A stretch of DNA of 64,000 nt from Liolophura sinensis (GCF_032854445.1 NC_088307.1:23261953-23325952), one strand, 5' to 3'. Counted from the stretch's first letter, positions 1-13,800 are shown. The notes: generated from the letters alone by a model not told the origin. A program made the numbers and translations.

Positions 1-221
1 GTCATGCATTTTCATGGGAATTCTGATGGTATTATTCTTTTGGCAACAGCTAATTATATTCCTGCATTTTCTACATTATTGTGAACAAACATGTGGCCAA
101 CAGCTGACCACTACTGAAAGCTGACTTCCATGTGACCCTGGAGCATGACCGGTTGACCCATATACATCTCTGTATTGTGTGGTGCTAAGTGGCCATAACT
201 TTAACCCTTTATAAGCCATGA

Positions 222-465
222 AGGGGCAGCACGCAAGCGTGGTGCAATGCCCTAAGAGCCTCCCACCAATGCAATTGCTGTGAGTTCAAGTCCAGCACAT
301 GCTGACTTCTTCTCCAGCCTTACATGAGAAAGTCCATCTGCAGCCTGCGGATGGCTTTGGGTGTACCGTGGGCTCTGCGCAGTTTCCTCCCACAATAATG
401 CTGTAATCTTTGTATAAGTGAAATATTCTTCAGTACGACATAAAGCACCAATCAAATATATAAAC
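222..465 (+). mobile_element. SINE family A, diverged copy
   Basis: The tRNA-like head is decayed, but the B-box region (gtgagttcaagtccagc, about 282-298), the central box with CTCCCACMATAATGCTG and the tail box (aagtgaaatattcttcagta, then caccaatcaaat) are readable. It runs in the same direction as FKBP15. Many point changes indicate an old copy. Confidence 0.8.
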
Positions 466-610
466 AGTCCTTGAGTAATACATGTTCAAAACCGGGACTA
501 AGATGTATGATGCATGTCAGTCTAATCATTAAGCTTTTATATGCCTTGGTGTAAAGATCTATCAGTCATCTAGTTTATAACTACCAGTTATTCAGTGATT
601 TATTACTGCA

Positions 611-814
611 TTTTACCTAGAGTTTGGAATGTAAAATTGCAATTTCAGAAACACATTAAAGCCTTAAAATGATACTTTTCATGCCGTCACTTTATAATAT
701 TCTCTGATAAGAAATGATCAAACTCTCACAAAAACTCTTTAAATGGGCCTATATGAGGTGGATGAATCAGTTAGAAAGTGTCCCTTAAAAATGCTAAACT
801 CTAGGTGAATTTTA
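611..814. mobile_element. MITE-like element, family F
   Basis: The left end, ttttacctagagtttgg, is matched inverted by the right end, taaactctaggtgaattt. The interior (ccttaaaatgatact, then tctgataagaaatgatcaaac, then gcctatatgaggtggatgaatc) recurs at 6140-6345 and 14770-14962. Inverted ends plus dispersal point to a non-autonomous DNA transposon; no transposase is present. Confidence 0.55.
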
Positions 815-1794
815 GTCAGTGAGTATTTTGAGCCTTATTTTAGACCATATGCAGCAAATGAGCAACTTTGTCATCAGCTTACAAATAAATCGATGAAAAA
901 TGAATGGATAAAATAAGGCTTTAAACTGAAACTGCTGGTGTGTAAAAATTTACTTGCTTTGGGTACTACATATTTTGTTTTTATTATGTTTTTACCCAAC
1001 ATGTGTCAAAAAGCAAAGATAAATACATCATGCCTGCTGATAGACAAGTAAATTATACACGGGTGAAGAGTTAACCTATGTGATAGACATATCCATGCTT
1101 TTTGATTAATATATTCCTGTGCCAATGCAGGCATGTCTTTCAGCATACCTGTGTGATATACCTTTATGATTGTATCTGTCCTTAATCATTAATATAGGTC
1201 AGCTTCAGGTGAACTAGTTGGGTATGCTTCAATGAATAGTAAGAGTGAGGCTTCCAAGTGGGGGTAATGTCTACATAAAGGTGTTAAACTTAAAATCCTT
1301 CTGAATTAAAACATTTTTGGGAAGATGTAGTAAATTGCACTTTTGTAGAAATCAGGAACTGTGAATGTTCATTGCTTGGTTTTGCGGGCTTAAGCCGTGG
1401 TGAACGTGAAAAACTTCTGTACCATCTTGTGAAGTTCTTGACTTCCCACCCAAATTGTCCCCCCTTGCAATAACCTGTAGACAGGGGTCAAGTTTAGCAT
1501 GTTACCTGGCTGTATTTACCTGCGGAATGCCTACCTGTATGACTTAACGAGATTTGTTGATCAGTGCATGTATCTTAATACCCAGACCCACTAGCAGGTA
1601 ATTAACTTTGTTAATAACTTAGCTATAAACCCTTACCATACATACTTGTAGATAGTTGATAGTCAGTGCCTATGTTTTTGTGAAAGCTGAATGATGCAAA
1701 AAAACAGGTCCCACATTCCCACAATTCAGTCAGCCATAATCTTGAGAACAAATTTTCATAGCACTGATGCCTATTTTTGATCTTTTTCTGGTAG

Positions 1795-1878
1795 AATCTG
1801 TCGGAACGAAAGAAAAAGTCTGGCGATGAGCGAAGGAAGCTAGAGGAGGAGTTAGAAGAGGTGAAAGCGCAATACGAG
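1795..1878 (+). CDS. FKBP15: FKBP15 coiled-coil exon (28 codons, phase 0-0)
   Basis: Acceptor ctggtag and donor GAG|gtaagt enclose an open 84-nt exon. It reads NLSERKKKSGDERRKLEEEL and onward, highly charged with heptad-like leucines. It is the first exon of the gene visible in the window. Confidence 0.8.
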
Positions 1879-4800
1879 GTAAGTCTCAGGCTCAGACGAC
1901 ACGGGAGTGTACATCATATGCTGCAGGTAAATACCCTACCCCCGTCTGGGGCCAGTGAGTTCGACCCAGTTTCAGCATCAGTCGTCATACCTCTGTTTGT
2001 ATCCTACACTACCTAGCTCATTATCATGCTCGGGACAGGTGAGTGTAAGTGGGTACCTGCTCAGGTATGTCTGTGGATCCGACGAGACGAACTTCACCTG
2101 AGTCAGTGCTAATTCTCCCAAACAACATAACGTGGACTAAAGGTCACCCAGCTTAAGAACTGCATGTATACATACACGTCCAGTTACGGCCAGTGCGTTG
2201 TATGACATGTACCGTCAGTGATCATACGTGGATTTAATATCCTGCTTTAATACCTGAGAACTGTCAACAACCAAGGATGATATGGTGCAGTGCTACTGCA
2301 TCTTGATTTTATGATATTGGATTTTCACATGTGTTCACCAACTCGATTCAAGAATTATTTGCTGTGAAGTTACAGCTTCCTGTTTTGTAGTTGACATTTC
2401 TGACTCAGATTGGATTGATACCTGGAGGAGGCGATTACCAGGAAGATTAATCAACAGATTCCATTCACGGGACTTGCCTCATATTTTTGGAAAATCACAT
2501 CTCACATGCATGTGATAATTACCTCACTGTTCTGCATCTGAAACTGTGAAAATAGTGGGTTGCAATTGTTATTATTATACATACCATACAAGTAGTGTGG
2601 AAGAGACAGTGCGATGTGCGTTGAATTCTGTTGAAAATGTCGATAAATTTGTGTGCACAGACTTTGTTGGTGCTGAAGTTGATGAAATGTTGAAATATTT
2701 CTGCATTGCACAGAAAAAACAACTGTTGTTATTAGTTGTGAAGCATCTGGCCAGAAGGTAACTGCACACATTGCTAATATTGACTGATACGCAATTGTAT
2801 CAATTTTTTTGTCATGCCAAGCGTTCATACGACTTTGGGATATTTTTTGTTGCATCCATGAATGACAGATTTGCTTGGAATATTGCTGTGTTGTGATTAA
2901 GAGTTACCTTGGATACGCAGTATAATTCACTTTTGTTGATAACTGTCTAATATACTGCCATCATCAGCAAAAATGGGAATTGCCAACTCTGTATATCAAA
3001 TGTTCTGGGGCCAAAAACAGATTCAGAGTGAGGTAAGAAAGGTTTTAGTATTTGTTTAAATTTTTTTTTTGCGTTAAGTCGACAATTTTTTTTGTGAACA
3101 CAAAGTGGAAGCCAGATTTTGGTTCCCTCAGCTGGTAAGGTGATTGATTTCACCCCTTGATTTACTATACTGAAATCAGTATAATGTACCGATGCACTCC
3201 AGCATCTTTTTTCATCAACATGTTCACAGTGCTCGAAGTCCAATTTCACCCAGTAGCTGACCACCATAATAACACCGGAGTAGGGACAAACCATTTCATA
3301 TTTTACATCATACATGTAAAATCAAGTTCTTTATAAATTATTAATTGTGTTTAGGTTACAGTCAGTTACAGCACAGCATATATACATAATGAAAAAAAAA
3401 CTACGAAAACTCAAATTGGATTTTAAAAAAATTCCCTTATGAAAACAAAAGTTTGAAACTGTGGTTGGAAAGTGACAGTGTAGAAATTTGGTATGGTTTT
3501 GTTGTTTTTTTTTTCTTATACCAGTTCTCCACTTCAGAACGTTAAATTTTTTACTTACATACACATATATAGGTATAACAGTAAGATTTTTCTGATGTGG
3601 AGAAATTCTCAGCATTCTACATCTTTGTATTCCGACTGCAATTTCAAATGTCTTGTTCTTATCAAGGAAATGGATATACACATATATAAATACACACACA
3701 GCATGTGACATTCCTGAAATCCTGTTCCACAACATGTGCAGGTGTAGTTTATGGAAACCTTTATAGATGCAGATGGTTCACGGTGTTTTGTGGCATGCAG
3801 GCATGTTCTGCTTAATGCAGGTCAATTGCCTGTAGGCAGACCACACTTCTAGTGTATACAGTGTGCAGCAAACACTCAGGCCCATTTTTGTGTTAGAGCT
3901 GAACTCAATGTTTGCTGAAGAAAATAATTATACTCACATAGATCTATTTTCAGCACAATGTTGCTGTTGTATTTTGGACGTAGAATTGGCTACAGGCAAC
4001 GTTACTTTGAAGAAGGTTGATGGCAGAGAAAAAAGTTTCTGAGCAAGTCATGAATAAATTGTCATTTGCAAGTTTTGTTCATGCAGGACGACTTATCATG
4101 TGTCATGTATTTACTAGGGACAACCATGTATTGCGTACATGCACACCTATATCTGTCTGCACACCTATATCTGTCCACACACCAATATCTGTCTGCACAC
4201 CTATATCTGTCTGCACACCTATATCTGTCTGCACACCTATAATTGTCTGCACAACTATATCTGTCTGCACATTTATATCTGTCTGCACACCTATATCTGT
4301 CTGCACACTTATATCTGACTGCAAACTTATATCTGACTGCACACCTATATCTGTCTGCACAACTATATCTGTCTGCACACTTATATCTGTCTGTACACCC
4401 TATGCAGCTGTTTGTCTGTTTTGACTTTCAATTTTGGGAAAAGTAGTGGTATGCAGACTATTCAAACCTCGAAATAGTGATCAGTTTTTCTTTTATTTAT
4501 TCATCTGTGGAATTACATATCAAGGACATTACCTTGGAATTAGTCTGTTGTGCTTGCATTTTTTTGTGTATATCTACATTAAAGCTGAAGAAAAGTAAAT
4601 GTACACCTGTAGCATTAGTGTTTAATATACTGCTGGCCCTGGATCACAAAGCGATCATAAAGACTAATGTCACAATTTTAGAGACTCTAAAATTGTTATT
4701 TTTATTGTAACAAGGTCAAAATATTAGGACAAGGTAAATTTGGGGTATGTTATTGCACAACAAATTTCAGCTAAAATGACGGAAAGGAACAAACCACATT

Positions 4801-7800
4801 TAATGACTAAAATTTTGACTTAAGTCTAAGATCGCTTTATGATCCCGAGGTAGGACATGTAGTAGAGGTCCTACTACATGGTATCGATCCAGACTCTATA
4901 ACATTTGGTACACATTTTTTAAGTAGATTTTTCTTATGATATAAATATATGTGTAAATATATTTGCCAGTTACATAGCTGTACCGTCATCAGAAATGTCA
5001 TCTTTTTTTTTGTGCTCTCTCTAAAAATACTGGTATTTGCAAGTAACAGGTGTTTTATCTCTTTAGTACACCTAGTAGAAATGCCAATTCAGCACTCAGC
5101 ACTGATAGGTTAGAGCAAGGACGGGTAGGCCCGGTGTCAGTATAATGTAACTTGGTAGGGTGTTATGTGTGGTGTCTTCAGCATTATACCTCAGTGGTGG
5201 CAGCACTTTGGTGCCATGGACTCACCCTGCCACAAGAAGACACAATATATGCACACAATTACATTACTCTTGATGACAACTTGTCATCATATGGCTGAAA
5301 AATTGTGTAACATTAAACCCTAAGCATACATACATACATACATACATACATTCTTAAGGCATCATAGAACAAAAAAAGAACTTTTTACATACAATTACAT
5401 ACAAATTACACAGGTAAAGTTGTGCACGAATCCAGTAAATGTTTACATGTATCAGGTTAATTAACTGTCTTCTCGCTCTTTCATGAGGTACATATTAATC
5501 ACATTATAATGAACCATTTTGAAAAAGTAGTCCGTCTGTCTGGTTATTGGTGCATGTAGACATAGACACTCTAGCAAAATGAGAGAATTGTTAGTTAAAA
5601 AGTAGTCCGTCTGTCCGGTTATTGGTGCATGTAGACATAGACAGCAAAACAAGAGATTTGTTAGCTAAAAAGTAGTCCATGTGTCTGCTTTTTGGTGCAC
5701 GTAGACCTAGACACTCTAGCAAAATGAGAGAATTGTTAGTTAAAATGTTGATTAGATTGTTTTGTTGCATGGAATGCACATATTGAGCCATTTTCACATT
5801 ATTGTGCATTATCATACCTGAACTGGGAAACTTGCACATGTAATAACGAACCTTTTAAACTGACCAATGAAACAAATATTACCAGACAATCTTTATTATT
5901 TAATACCAACTGTTACCTTGGTTATTCCACCTACACCTTTGATTGAGAGATTGGGCAATCACATTAGTGTTGTGAAACATGTTAGGTGGTATTTATTTCA
6001 GTGAAACATTAAAAAATACAAGACAAACGTGAAAAAGTTGGCCAGTAACTTACCAAAGGTCAGTGGTTTACACCAGTTTCTTTCACACATAAACTGATCA
6101 CCATCTTCATTGAAGTTTACTCAGCCATATATATTGTATTGCACCTAAAGCTTTGTGTATAAAAATGCGCTTTCAGAAGAATACGAAGGCCTTAAAATGG
6201 TGCTAATGCTTGTTTTTCTGAAAAACAAGAAATTATTGTAACTTCAAAAAAAAAAAAAAAGTCTGATGAAGCCCTATAAGGTGAATGAATCCATCATTCA
6301 GAATCGAGAAAAATGTTTCAATTGAAAAATGCCAGACTTCAGGGGAAGCTCAGTGCATACGCACACTCATGTAGGTGAATGTTTTCACCCTATAAACTAT
6401 ATTCACATGCTGGCGTCCTCTCCGACTGTACTTGGGAAGGTCTGCCAGCAGCCTGCGGATGGTCCCGAGTTTCTCCCCGGGCTCTGGTTACATTGAGACA
6501 GAATGTATATATATAACTTACTTCCCAACTTTCGGGGCCTTTGGGGCTAAAGAGGTTAACATGCCAAAGCAAGCAATGACCCAGGAGCCTTCCACCATTG
6601 TGGTTGCTATGAGTTAAAGTCCAGCTCATGCTGGCTTCCTCTCCAGCCGTACGTGGGAAGGTCTGACAGCTACCTGAGGATGGTTGTGGGTTTACCCCGG
6701 GCTCTGTCTGGTTCCCTCCCACCATAATGTTGGCTGCCGTCATATAAGTGAAATATTCTTGAGTACGGCGTAAAACACCAATCAAATAAATGAATAAATT
6801 TAAACTATATTCACCGAGTGCATAATATTGACTCTATACTGCATGTACACACACAAGCAGCAGTTCTTTTACCATGGCTATGAATTTCAAGTCTGTCTCC
6901 ATTCCTGGTACCGGGTACTATTAAAGTTTCATTTCTATGTGCAAGGATGTCTGCTTATTTCTACATAAAATAAAACATGTGTAATATATGCACATTAACA
7001 TGTCCAAATCATGTGGGCCAGCCAGCAAGAAACTGGTGCATACTAACTTATGTTAGGGTTGTGTTTTTCCGCCAGGCAGATCTCTAATTACAACCTTATG
7101 TTTCTGATAGCCCAGGCATATGCATACATGGAATGTACCTTTCAGGCTGTGACATTGGGATGAAGGTGCCTCACAATTCACATTTATGGTTGTTTGAGGC
7201 TATTTTTGGAGTAAGTTGCATCTTGTAATATGAAATGTACATGCACAAACAAGTTATGAATCACAAAGTTAAGGTGCATTTTAATTTCGTGAGTAAATTA
7301 AGTTTAGTTTAGCCTTACCTGTGCTTAAATAAGTAAATTGTACAAGTCATATGTAGAGAGTTATAGCATTTGTGATGTTCACGAGTTCCGCTATTAACAT
7401 ATCTTGATGCATGAAGCTTCTAATTATTTATTTGATTGTTTCATTTATTTAATTGATATTTTACGCTGTACTCAAGAATATTTTACATATGTAACAGGGT
7501 GATATGTAAGCTCTATCTGCCTCTGGCTTATTGGAGGGAATTTCCCTTAGTCTAGTGGTTGGAGTGTGGATTCCAAACCCAGAGATAATGTTGCACTGAA
7601 ATAGATATCAATTAACCATTCTTTCACAACACCAATTGCCCAAGGTGTAGGTGCGGTAACCAAGGTAACAGCTGATTTTAAATAATAAAGATTGTCTTGC
7701 AGCATTTGTTTGATTGGTCAGTTTCAAAGGTTCGTTATTAAATGTGCAAGTTTGCCAATTCAGGTATGGTAATGACTCAATATGTGCACTACATAAACTA

Positions 7801-10800
7801 AGCTTTTGTTATGATAAAAAATCGAGTTACATGAATAATTCATGAGCCAGCTACCTGAAAGCGTTTTGTTTATAATGAGTCATCTGTTATTGACAATGCC
7901 GTATTTTTGCCCGTCAACTGAGGGTAGGGGGTATACCACAGCATGGAAAACAAAATTGTATAATCAAGCCAATGGAAAAAAAAAGGATTTCGTCTTTATG
8001 TTACAGTTGTGTTATGAAAGAACATATTGTTTGCAGTATGTAAAAAACAGGTGCTTCATTTCACCAGTAATAAAGTCAAAATCAGTTTTTTGAAATAAGA
8101 AACTTACGTACACGTATACAAGAGAGCCACATGTCTTTTTAGTTGATTTTTTTTGGCTGTGGCTTATCATATTGTCTCCATTGTAATTTTTTCAGACGAT
8201 AGCTGTTACCTCTTTTGAACATCTGGGCACAGTCCATTTAATTTACCTGGAGCATTAGAGAGCTGATGCCCATCAGTGATAACTGACAAACTGCCCATTG
8301 GCTGCTCCTACATGTACCTTATTTATTTTGTTTGATATTGTAAACATTGTACATATATTTATTTTGTTTGAGATTATAAACATCGCACATATATTTATTT
8401 TGTTTGAGATTGTAAACATCTTACATATATTTATTTTGTTTGAGATTGTAAACATCTTACATATATTTATTTTGTTTGAGATTGTTAACATCTTACATAT
8501 ATTTATTTTGTTTGAGATTGTAAACATCTTACATATATTTATTTTGTTTGAGATTGTTAACATCTTACATATGTTTATTTGTTTTGAGATTATAAACATC
8601 ATACAGATATACATGTATTATGAACAGATGTTTGGTTTTGATCCAGACATTTTATTGTTGTTCTTGTCTGTCATATGTAATATACACAAGATCTGGTTGA
8701 ATAATGATTGTGTGGTCTTGGCTGGCTCAGTGGTATAATACGTAGTCACTAGACACCACGATGAGCTGTTGTACTATGAGATGAAGCTTTATGTGTTATA
8801 TCAGCTGTCTTGGCTCTCACTGTCCAAAGCTGTTAAAAGTCTGATCACATTGCGACTCTCAGGCTCTTGACCAAATTAATCCAAATGATATAAATAAATT
8901 CTAACAACCTTACAGACGATGCTGATGTTTCGTAAAAGGAAATTGGTTTGGATATTGTAAATTAATAGCAATAAAGTTCGATTGGATTAGTGCTGATTGA
9001 TTATTTGTCAAAAATTTCTTTTATAGCCTCTTGAAACACCAATAAATAATTTCTTTTCTTTCGATTGTATTGGATTGAGGTGTACCTACCAAGGCTAATT
9101 ATTAAATTAGTGAATTATGTAACTGTGTATAAATGCACCAAGATGCGGTTACATGTATATGTCAGAAATTTGCAAAATGTAATGCTAAGTCAACTCATCA
9201 CATGCTTTTATTTACAGGAAGAAATCAATTCCCTGAAAAACAAACTTCGGAAACAGAAATCCTCAACTGATGCTGCTACAGCGGAGCAGGTAATGTATCA
9301 TAGTGATTTTGAGACGATTTTCTCATCACATTTAAGAATGTGATTTTAAGAACCAATGTCAAATTTAAGTCAAATCCATCTCATGTTGGCTTGCTCTTTG
9401 GTCGTACGTGGGAAGGTCCACCAACTATCTGCTGATCTTCGTGGGTTTTCTCTCGCCATATTGATGGCTGTCTTATAAGTCTATCAAGTACAATGCAACA
9501 TGACACAGACCAGTTATTTTGGATAAATTTATTTATTTATTTGATTGGTGTTTTAGGCCGTACTCAAGAATATTTCACTTATACAACGGCGACCAGCATT
9601 ATGGTGGGAGGAACCCGGGCGGAGCCTGGAGGAAACCCACGACCATCCACAGGTTCCTGGCAGACCTTCCTACTTACGGCCGATTTTGGATATACATGTA
9701 TTAAATATTTGTTTATGATTGCTTGTTAGGGCTGCCAAAGTAGTTACGCCCAAATTCGATACATGGGGTTGAAAGTCGTCCTAGATTGTCAGTCAGAGAA
9801 AATCTACTGTGGTCGGCTTTTGTTAAAGTTGCGATATAATATACCTGGTCTAAACATTTGAATTGTAGGTGGCGCAGTTAGAAAAGGAGATAACAGAGGA
9901 GTGGCAGGAGAAGACAGAGAAGATGATGAAAGCTGCAGAGGACAAGCACAAGAGAGCTCTTCGGGAAATGGAGGAGGAAAAGATACAGGCTCAGCAAAAT
10001 GTTAAAGATTTGGAAAAGAAGGTGATGATGCAGAGGAGAAATACCTTGAATACTGTAATGTTGTCAGCTAAATGTATTATTTACTCAGTCAAAAAAGCTA
10101 TAAACTATTTATTGAAATTTCCTGTAATTTAGAAAAGTGCCAATGAATATAAAGATCATGGAAGTATATTCTGCATTGTGGCTGATGTCAGGATTGCATT
10201 GACAGATCACATGACACTTTTACCACTTTGTGATAATTTAAAGTTTCCTATTGCCCTGATAAGCTAGGTTTATGTCTTGTTAAAATATTTGGCTCAAGCA
10301 GTTGCAGAAGTGCAGTAGTTCAGTTCATTAATAAAAAGTTTATTTTCAAAAAACAAAACAAAACAAAAAAAAAATGAAGTTAAGCAGCTGGTTTGCTTTC
10401 CAGATTTGTAGAAAATAATGTAATGTTGCTGTTACACTGTTCATGAGTTATTATGCTCAGTTTGTGACATGTTAACAACTAGCCCATTCAAAATGGCATC
10501 CAAAATCTTGATCATGTGACAAGGGGAAAAAACCTGCTTTGGTGTCATTTGGTGTGACCTCACCTAACTTTGAAACTATAATGAAATGATATCGTATATA
10601 TATAAGATGAGTTTGTTCTTACATTGAGACAGAATGTATATATATGTATCTTACTTCGCAACTTTGGGGGCCTTCGGGGCTAAAGAGGTTAACATGCCAA
10701 AGCAGCGCAATGACCCAGGAGCCTCCCACCAATGTGGTCGCTGTGAGTTTAAGTCCAGCTTATGCTGGCTTCCTCTCTGGCCGTACGTGGGAAGGTCTGA

Positions 10801-13800
10801 CAGCTACCTGAGGATGGTTGTGGGTTTACCCCGGGCTCTGTCTGGTTTCCTCCCACCATAATGTTGGCTGCTGTCATATAAGTGAAATATTTTTGAGTAC
10901 GGCATAAAACATGAATCAAATAAATAAATACTTTCCCAGTTTTGTACATGGTACAGCATGTGACCATATTTGTTTCCAGGTTCAGGTGTTGAAAAGCTCT
11001 GGTAGTGACAGTGACCAGAAGGTAACCATTTTACAGTCTCGTGTAGAGGAACTGGAGGCATGGAAAGATAAGGTAGGTAAAGCATATCGTCAGTAACTCG
11101 CCTAAGATTGGTGGTTTATTCCGGCCATTCCAGTTTTCTCCATCCTTAAAATTGACTGTCCATGTTTAAGTGAAGAATTCCTGAATGCATCGTTAACAAA
11201 CAATCTAATAAGTAAACAAGATCCTAAATCTCTAAATGTCCAATTTCGGCATTTGAGACAAATGGATTTTTCTAACATTTGATTGATTGTTTTCTGTTCT
11301 ATTACGTAACATTTTGATTGGTTTTTGTGTTTTCCAGTATGATATTTTTCTCTAACATTTGATTGGTTGTTGTGTTTTTCTGTATGATAACTTTTCTAAC
11401 ATTGATTGGTTGTTGTGTTTTTCTGTATGATAACTTTTCTAACATTGATTGGTTGTTGTGTTTTCTAGTATGATAACCTGAGATCTCAGGCAGCTGTGAT
11501 GAAGGAGAGATATGAGGAGAGGATCACAGAGTTAGAGGAAAGGTTAAATGAGACTAGTGCTGCAGCTGCCAAGGGGGGCAACTCTCAGGATGTTGCCAGT
11601 GAGGTAAGTAAAATGTAAACACATGTACAATGTATATACAATGTATTTCCTTGTAGCAGACTGATCTAAAGGCACATATGTTTATAGTGCTTCATCACTA
11701 GAACGCCAGGCACAAGACACCAGGCAAAGGACACCAGGCACAAGACACCAGGCACATTGACAATATGAACAGCAGTGCTTGACATCTGTTTATTGGATTA
11801 TTTCTTTAATGTGATTTATGGCCATTTAGTTTGATTGAGGTCTTTCATGCATGAAGTGTAATTAATTTTAAGCCTTTTCCACTCATGAAACTGACTTCCA
11901 TCTTAACTCCCATGAATAAGCGTCAATCAAATAAATCAATATTAAGGGTTTTAAACTGGTGCCTAGATTGTATTCCCATGATAGAGAAGAAGTGTATTGT
12001 GTACATCTATATTTGTTTGGACTTTCCCTATTTTGGTAATGTGATATTACACCGTACAAGCCAAAAAGTTCATCGGCTTTGTACTGTGTCCATATTAAGT
12101 TTTTGAACTGAGGGCAATTATAGAATGGCTCTGAAGAAGTTAGTCCTCTTTAACGTTTTCCTGTATGATGACCTGTGAATTGTTCCTACATGTATTTGAT
12201 AATGTGATATATTGTTGTCAGGTGAAGAAGATCATGAGCTCTGTATATCACAGTCTGAGAGGCCAGCTGGAGGCTGAGAAGTCTTACAAGGGACAAGAGA
12301 CCCTGGCCATCATACTCAGCACTATCAAGGTATCTATACCTGTAACCTTCGGAATAACTTACCCCATGTAACTTTCAGAATAACTTACCTGTAGAATAAT
12401 TTACCTGAAGAATAGCTTACCCAATTTAACTTTCAGAATAACTTACCTGAAGAATAGCTTACCCCATGTAACCTTCAGAATAACTTACCTGTAGAATAAC
12501 TTTCCATAAAATAACTTACGCCATGTAACCTTCAGAATAACTTACCTATAGAAAATCATACCTGAAGGATAACTTATCTGAAGGTTAACTAAAATACCTG
12601 TAGAATAACTTACCTGAAGAATAACTTACCTGAAGAATAACTTTCCTGAAGGATAACTTACCTGAAGGATAACTAAAATGCCTATAGAATAGCTTATACC
12701 GTGTAACCTTCCAAATAACTTACCTGTAGAGTAACTTACCTATGGAATAACTTACCCCATGTAACCTTCAGAATAACTTACCTGTAGAATAACTTAACTT
12801 ACAGAATAGCTTACCTGCAGGATAACTTATCTGCAGAAAAACTTACTGCTGGATAACTTACATACAGAATAACCGACTGTAGAATATAACTTACCTGTAG
12901 AATAAATGACAAGTAGAATAGCTTACTTGCAGTATGACCTACCTGTAGAGTAACTTTGATGTATACTTTGAAAAAGGTGTCCTCCAAGAAAGATGCATTG
13001 TTCAAAATATCAAATGCTAGAAATTTTTTCTTGAATATTCATTTTGTTCTTCCAAGAATAAAACTTTGTTTTCTGATGTTAATGGTTTATAGTGGGTAGA
13101 TCGTGTCAAGTCATTAGCAATCGGAAATATTTTGGGTAAAATAAGAAAAAAGGTGTTTGTACAATGCTCTCACTAATGATAGATCACCACTGTTCTTCGC
13201 AGAGTGAGACTCTGAAAATGGTGAAGAATGAAGGTGGGGAAGCTGAAGAAAGTGAAGAAGAAAGTGAAGAGGAAGAAGAGGAAAGTGAAGAAGAGGCTGA
13301 AGAAGAGGAAGTTGTTGTTGAAACCATATCAGCCCAAACAGCAAAGCCCATTCAGGGGGCTTCACCTTCAAAAGTGACCTCTGGTGGGAAGGCAGTGAAG
13401 AAAGAGGAGAGAACTATGGAGTCAATAGAGGACCAAATACTTTCACAACTTGTTGGTAAGGACATCATGTGCAAAGTTAGGACCATATTTAGAAAAACAA
13501 TGGAACTATCTGATCCCAAACTTGCAAGAGTGGGAAGTAAAAAGTAAATTTTTTCCATCGAATTAAAATCAAAATAACGCTCACAAAGGGCTTTTAAATT
13601 ATTGGCTGAAAGAAAGTTGTATACAAACCAAACATAGCAAATGTATGAACTGGACGTTGTATTGACCTTACAGTTACTTGAATACATGTATGATATTTCA
13701 GCTATACTGCAAAATGGTATTAAATTTGTTTAGGTTTATATAAAGATTACCTTAGAATGTATTTTTAGACATTTCATAATTCATAAATTTCATAATTGTA

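Larger units (their letters stand above)
1..1794 (+). other. FKBP15: FKBP15 intron, 3' portion
   Basis: No exon was found here. The stretch lies just before the first visible FKBP15 exon and ends in an acceptor (tctggtag) at 1787-1794, so it is read as the end of an intron that starts outside the window. It contains an old SINE (222-465) and an inverted-repeat element (611-814). The rest is AT-rich with no feature I can name. Confidence 0.7.
1879..9217 (+). other. FKBP15: Long FKBP15 intron (7.3 kb) rich in repeats
   Basis: No convincing exon was found. Contents: an 18-bp minisatellite (4135-4400), a SINE B end (5095-5355), a triplicated block (5518-5745), long inverted repeats (5770-6012 and 7577-7795), SINE A copies (6404-6800, 7425-7500) and a 36-bp minisatellite (8321-8612). 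ORFs such as 2546-2761 have no splice context and no recognisable homology. Confidence 0.6.

Noticed and set aside
2502-2855. Overlapping ORFs on both strands, including one with VEETVRCALNSVENVDKF
   Set aside because: No paired splice sites in phase 0, no recognisable family, and the region lies inside the long FKBP15 intron.
4017-4424. ORFs of 135 aa (+) and 91 aa (-)
   Set aside because: Both come from the 18-bp minisatellite; 18 is a multiple of 3, so all frames repeat.
8298-8738. 146-aa hydrophobic ORF
   Set aside because: Almost entirely made from a 36-bp tandem repeat, with no splice or start context.
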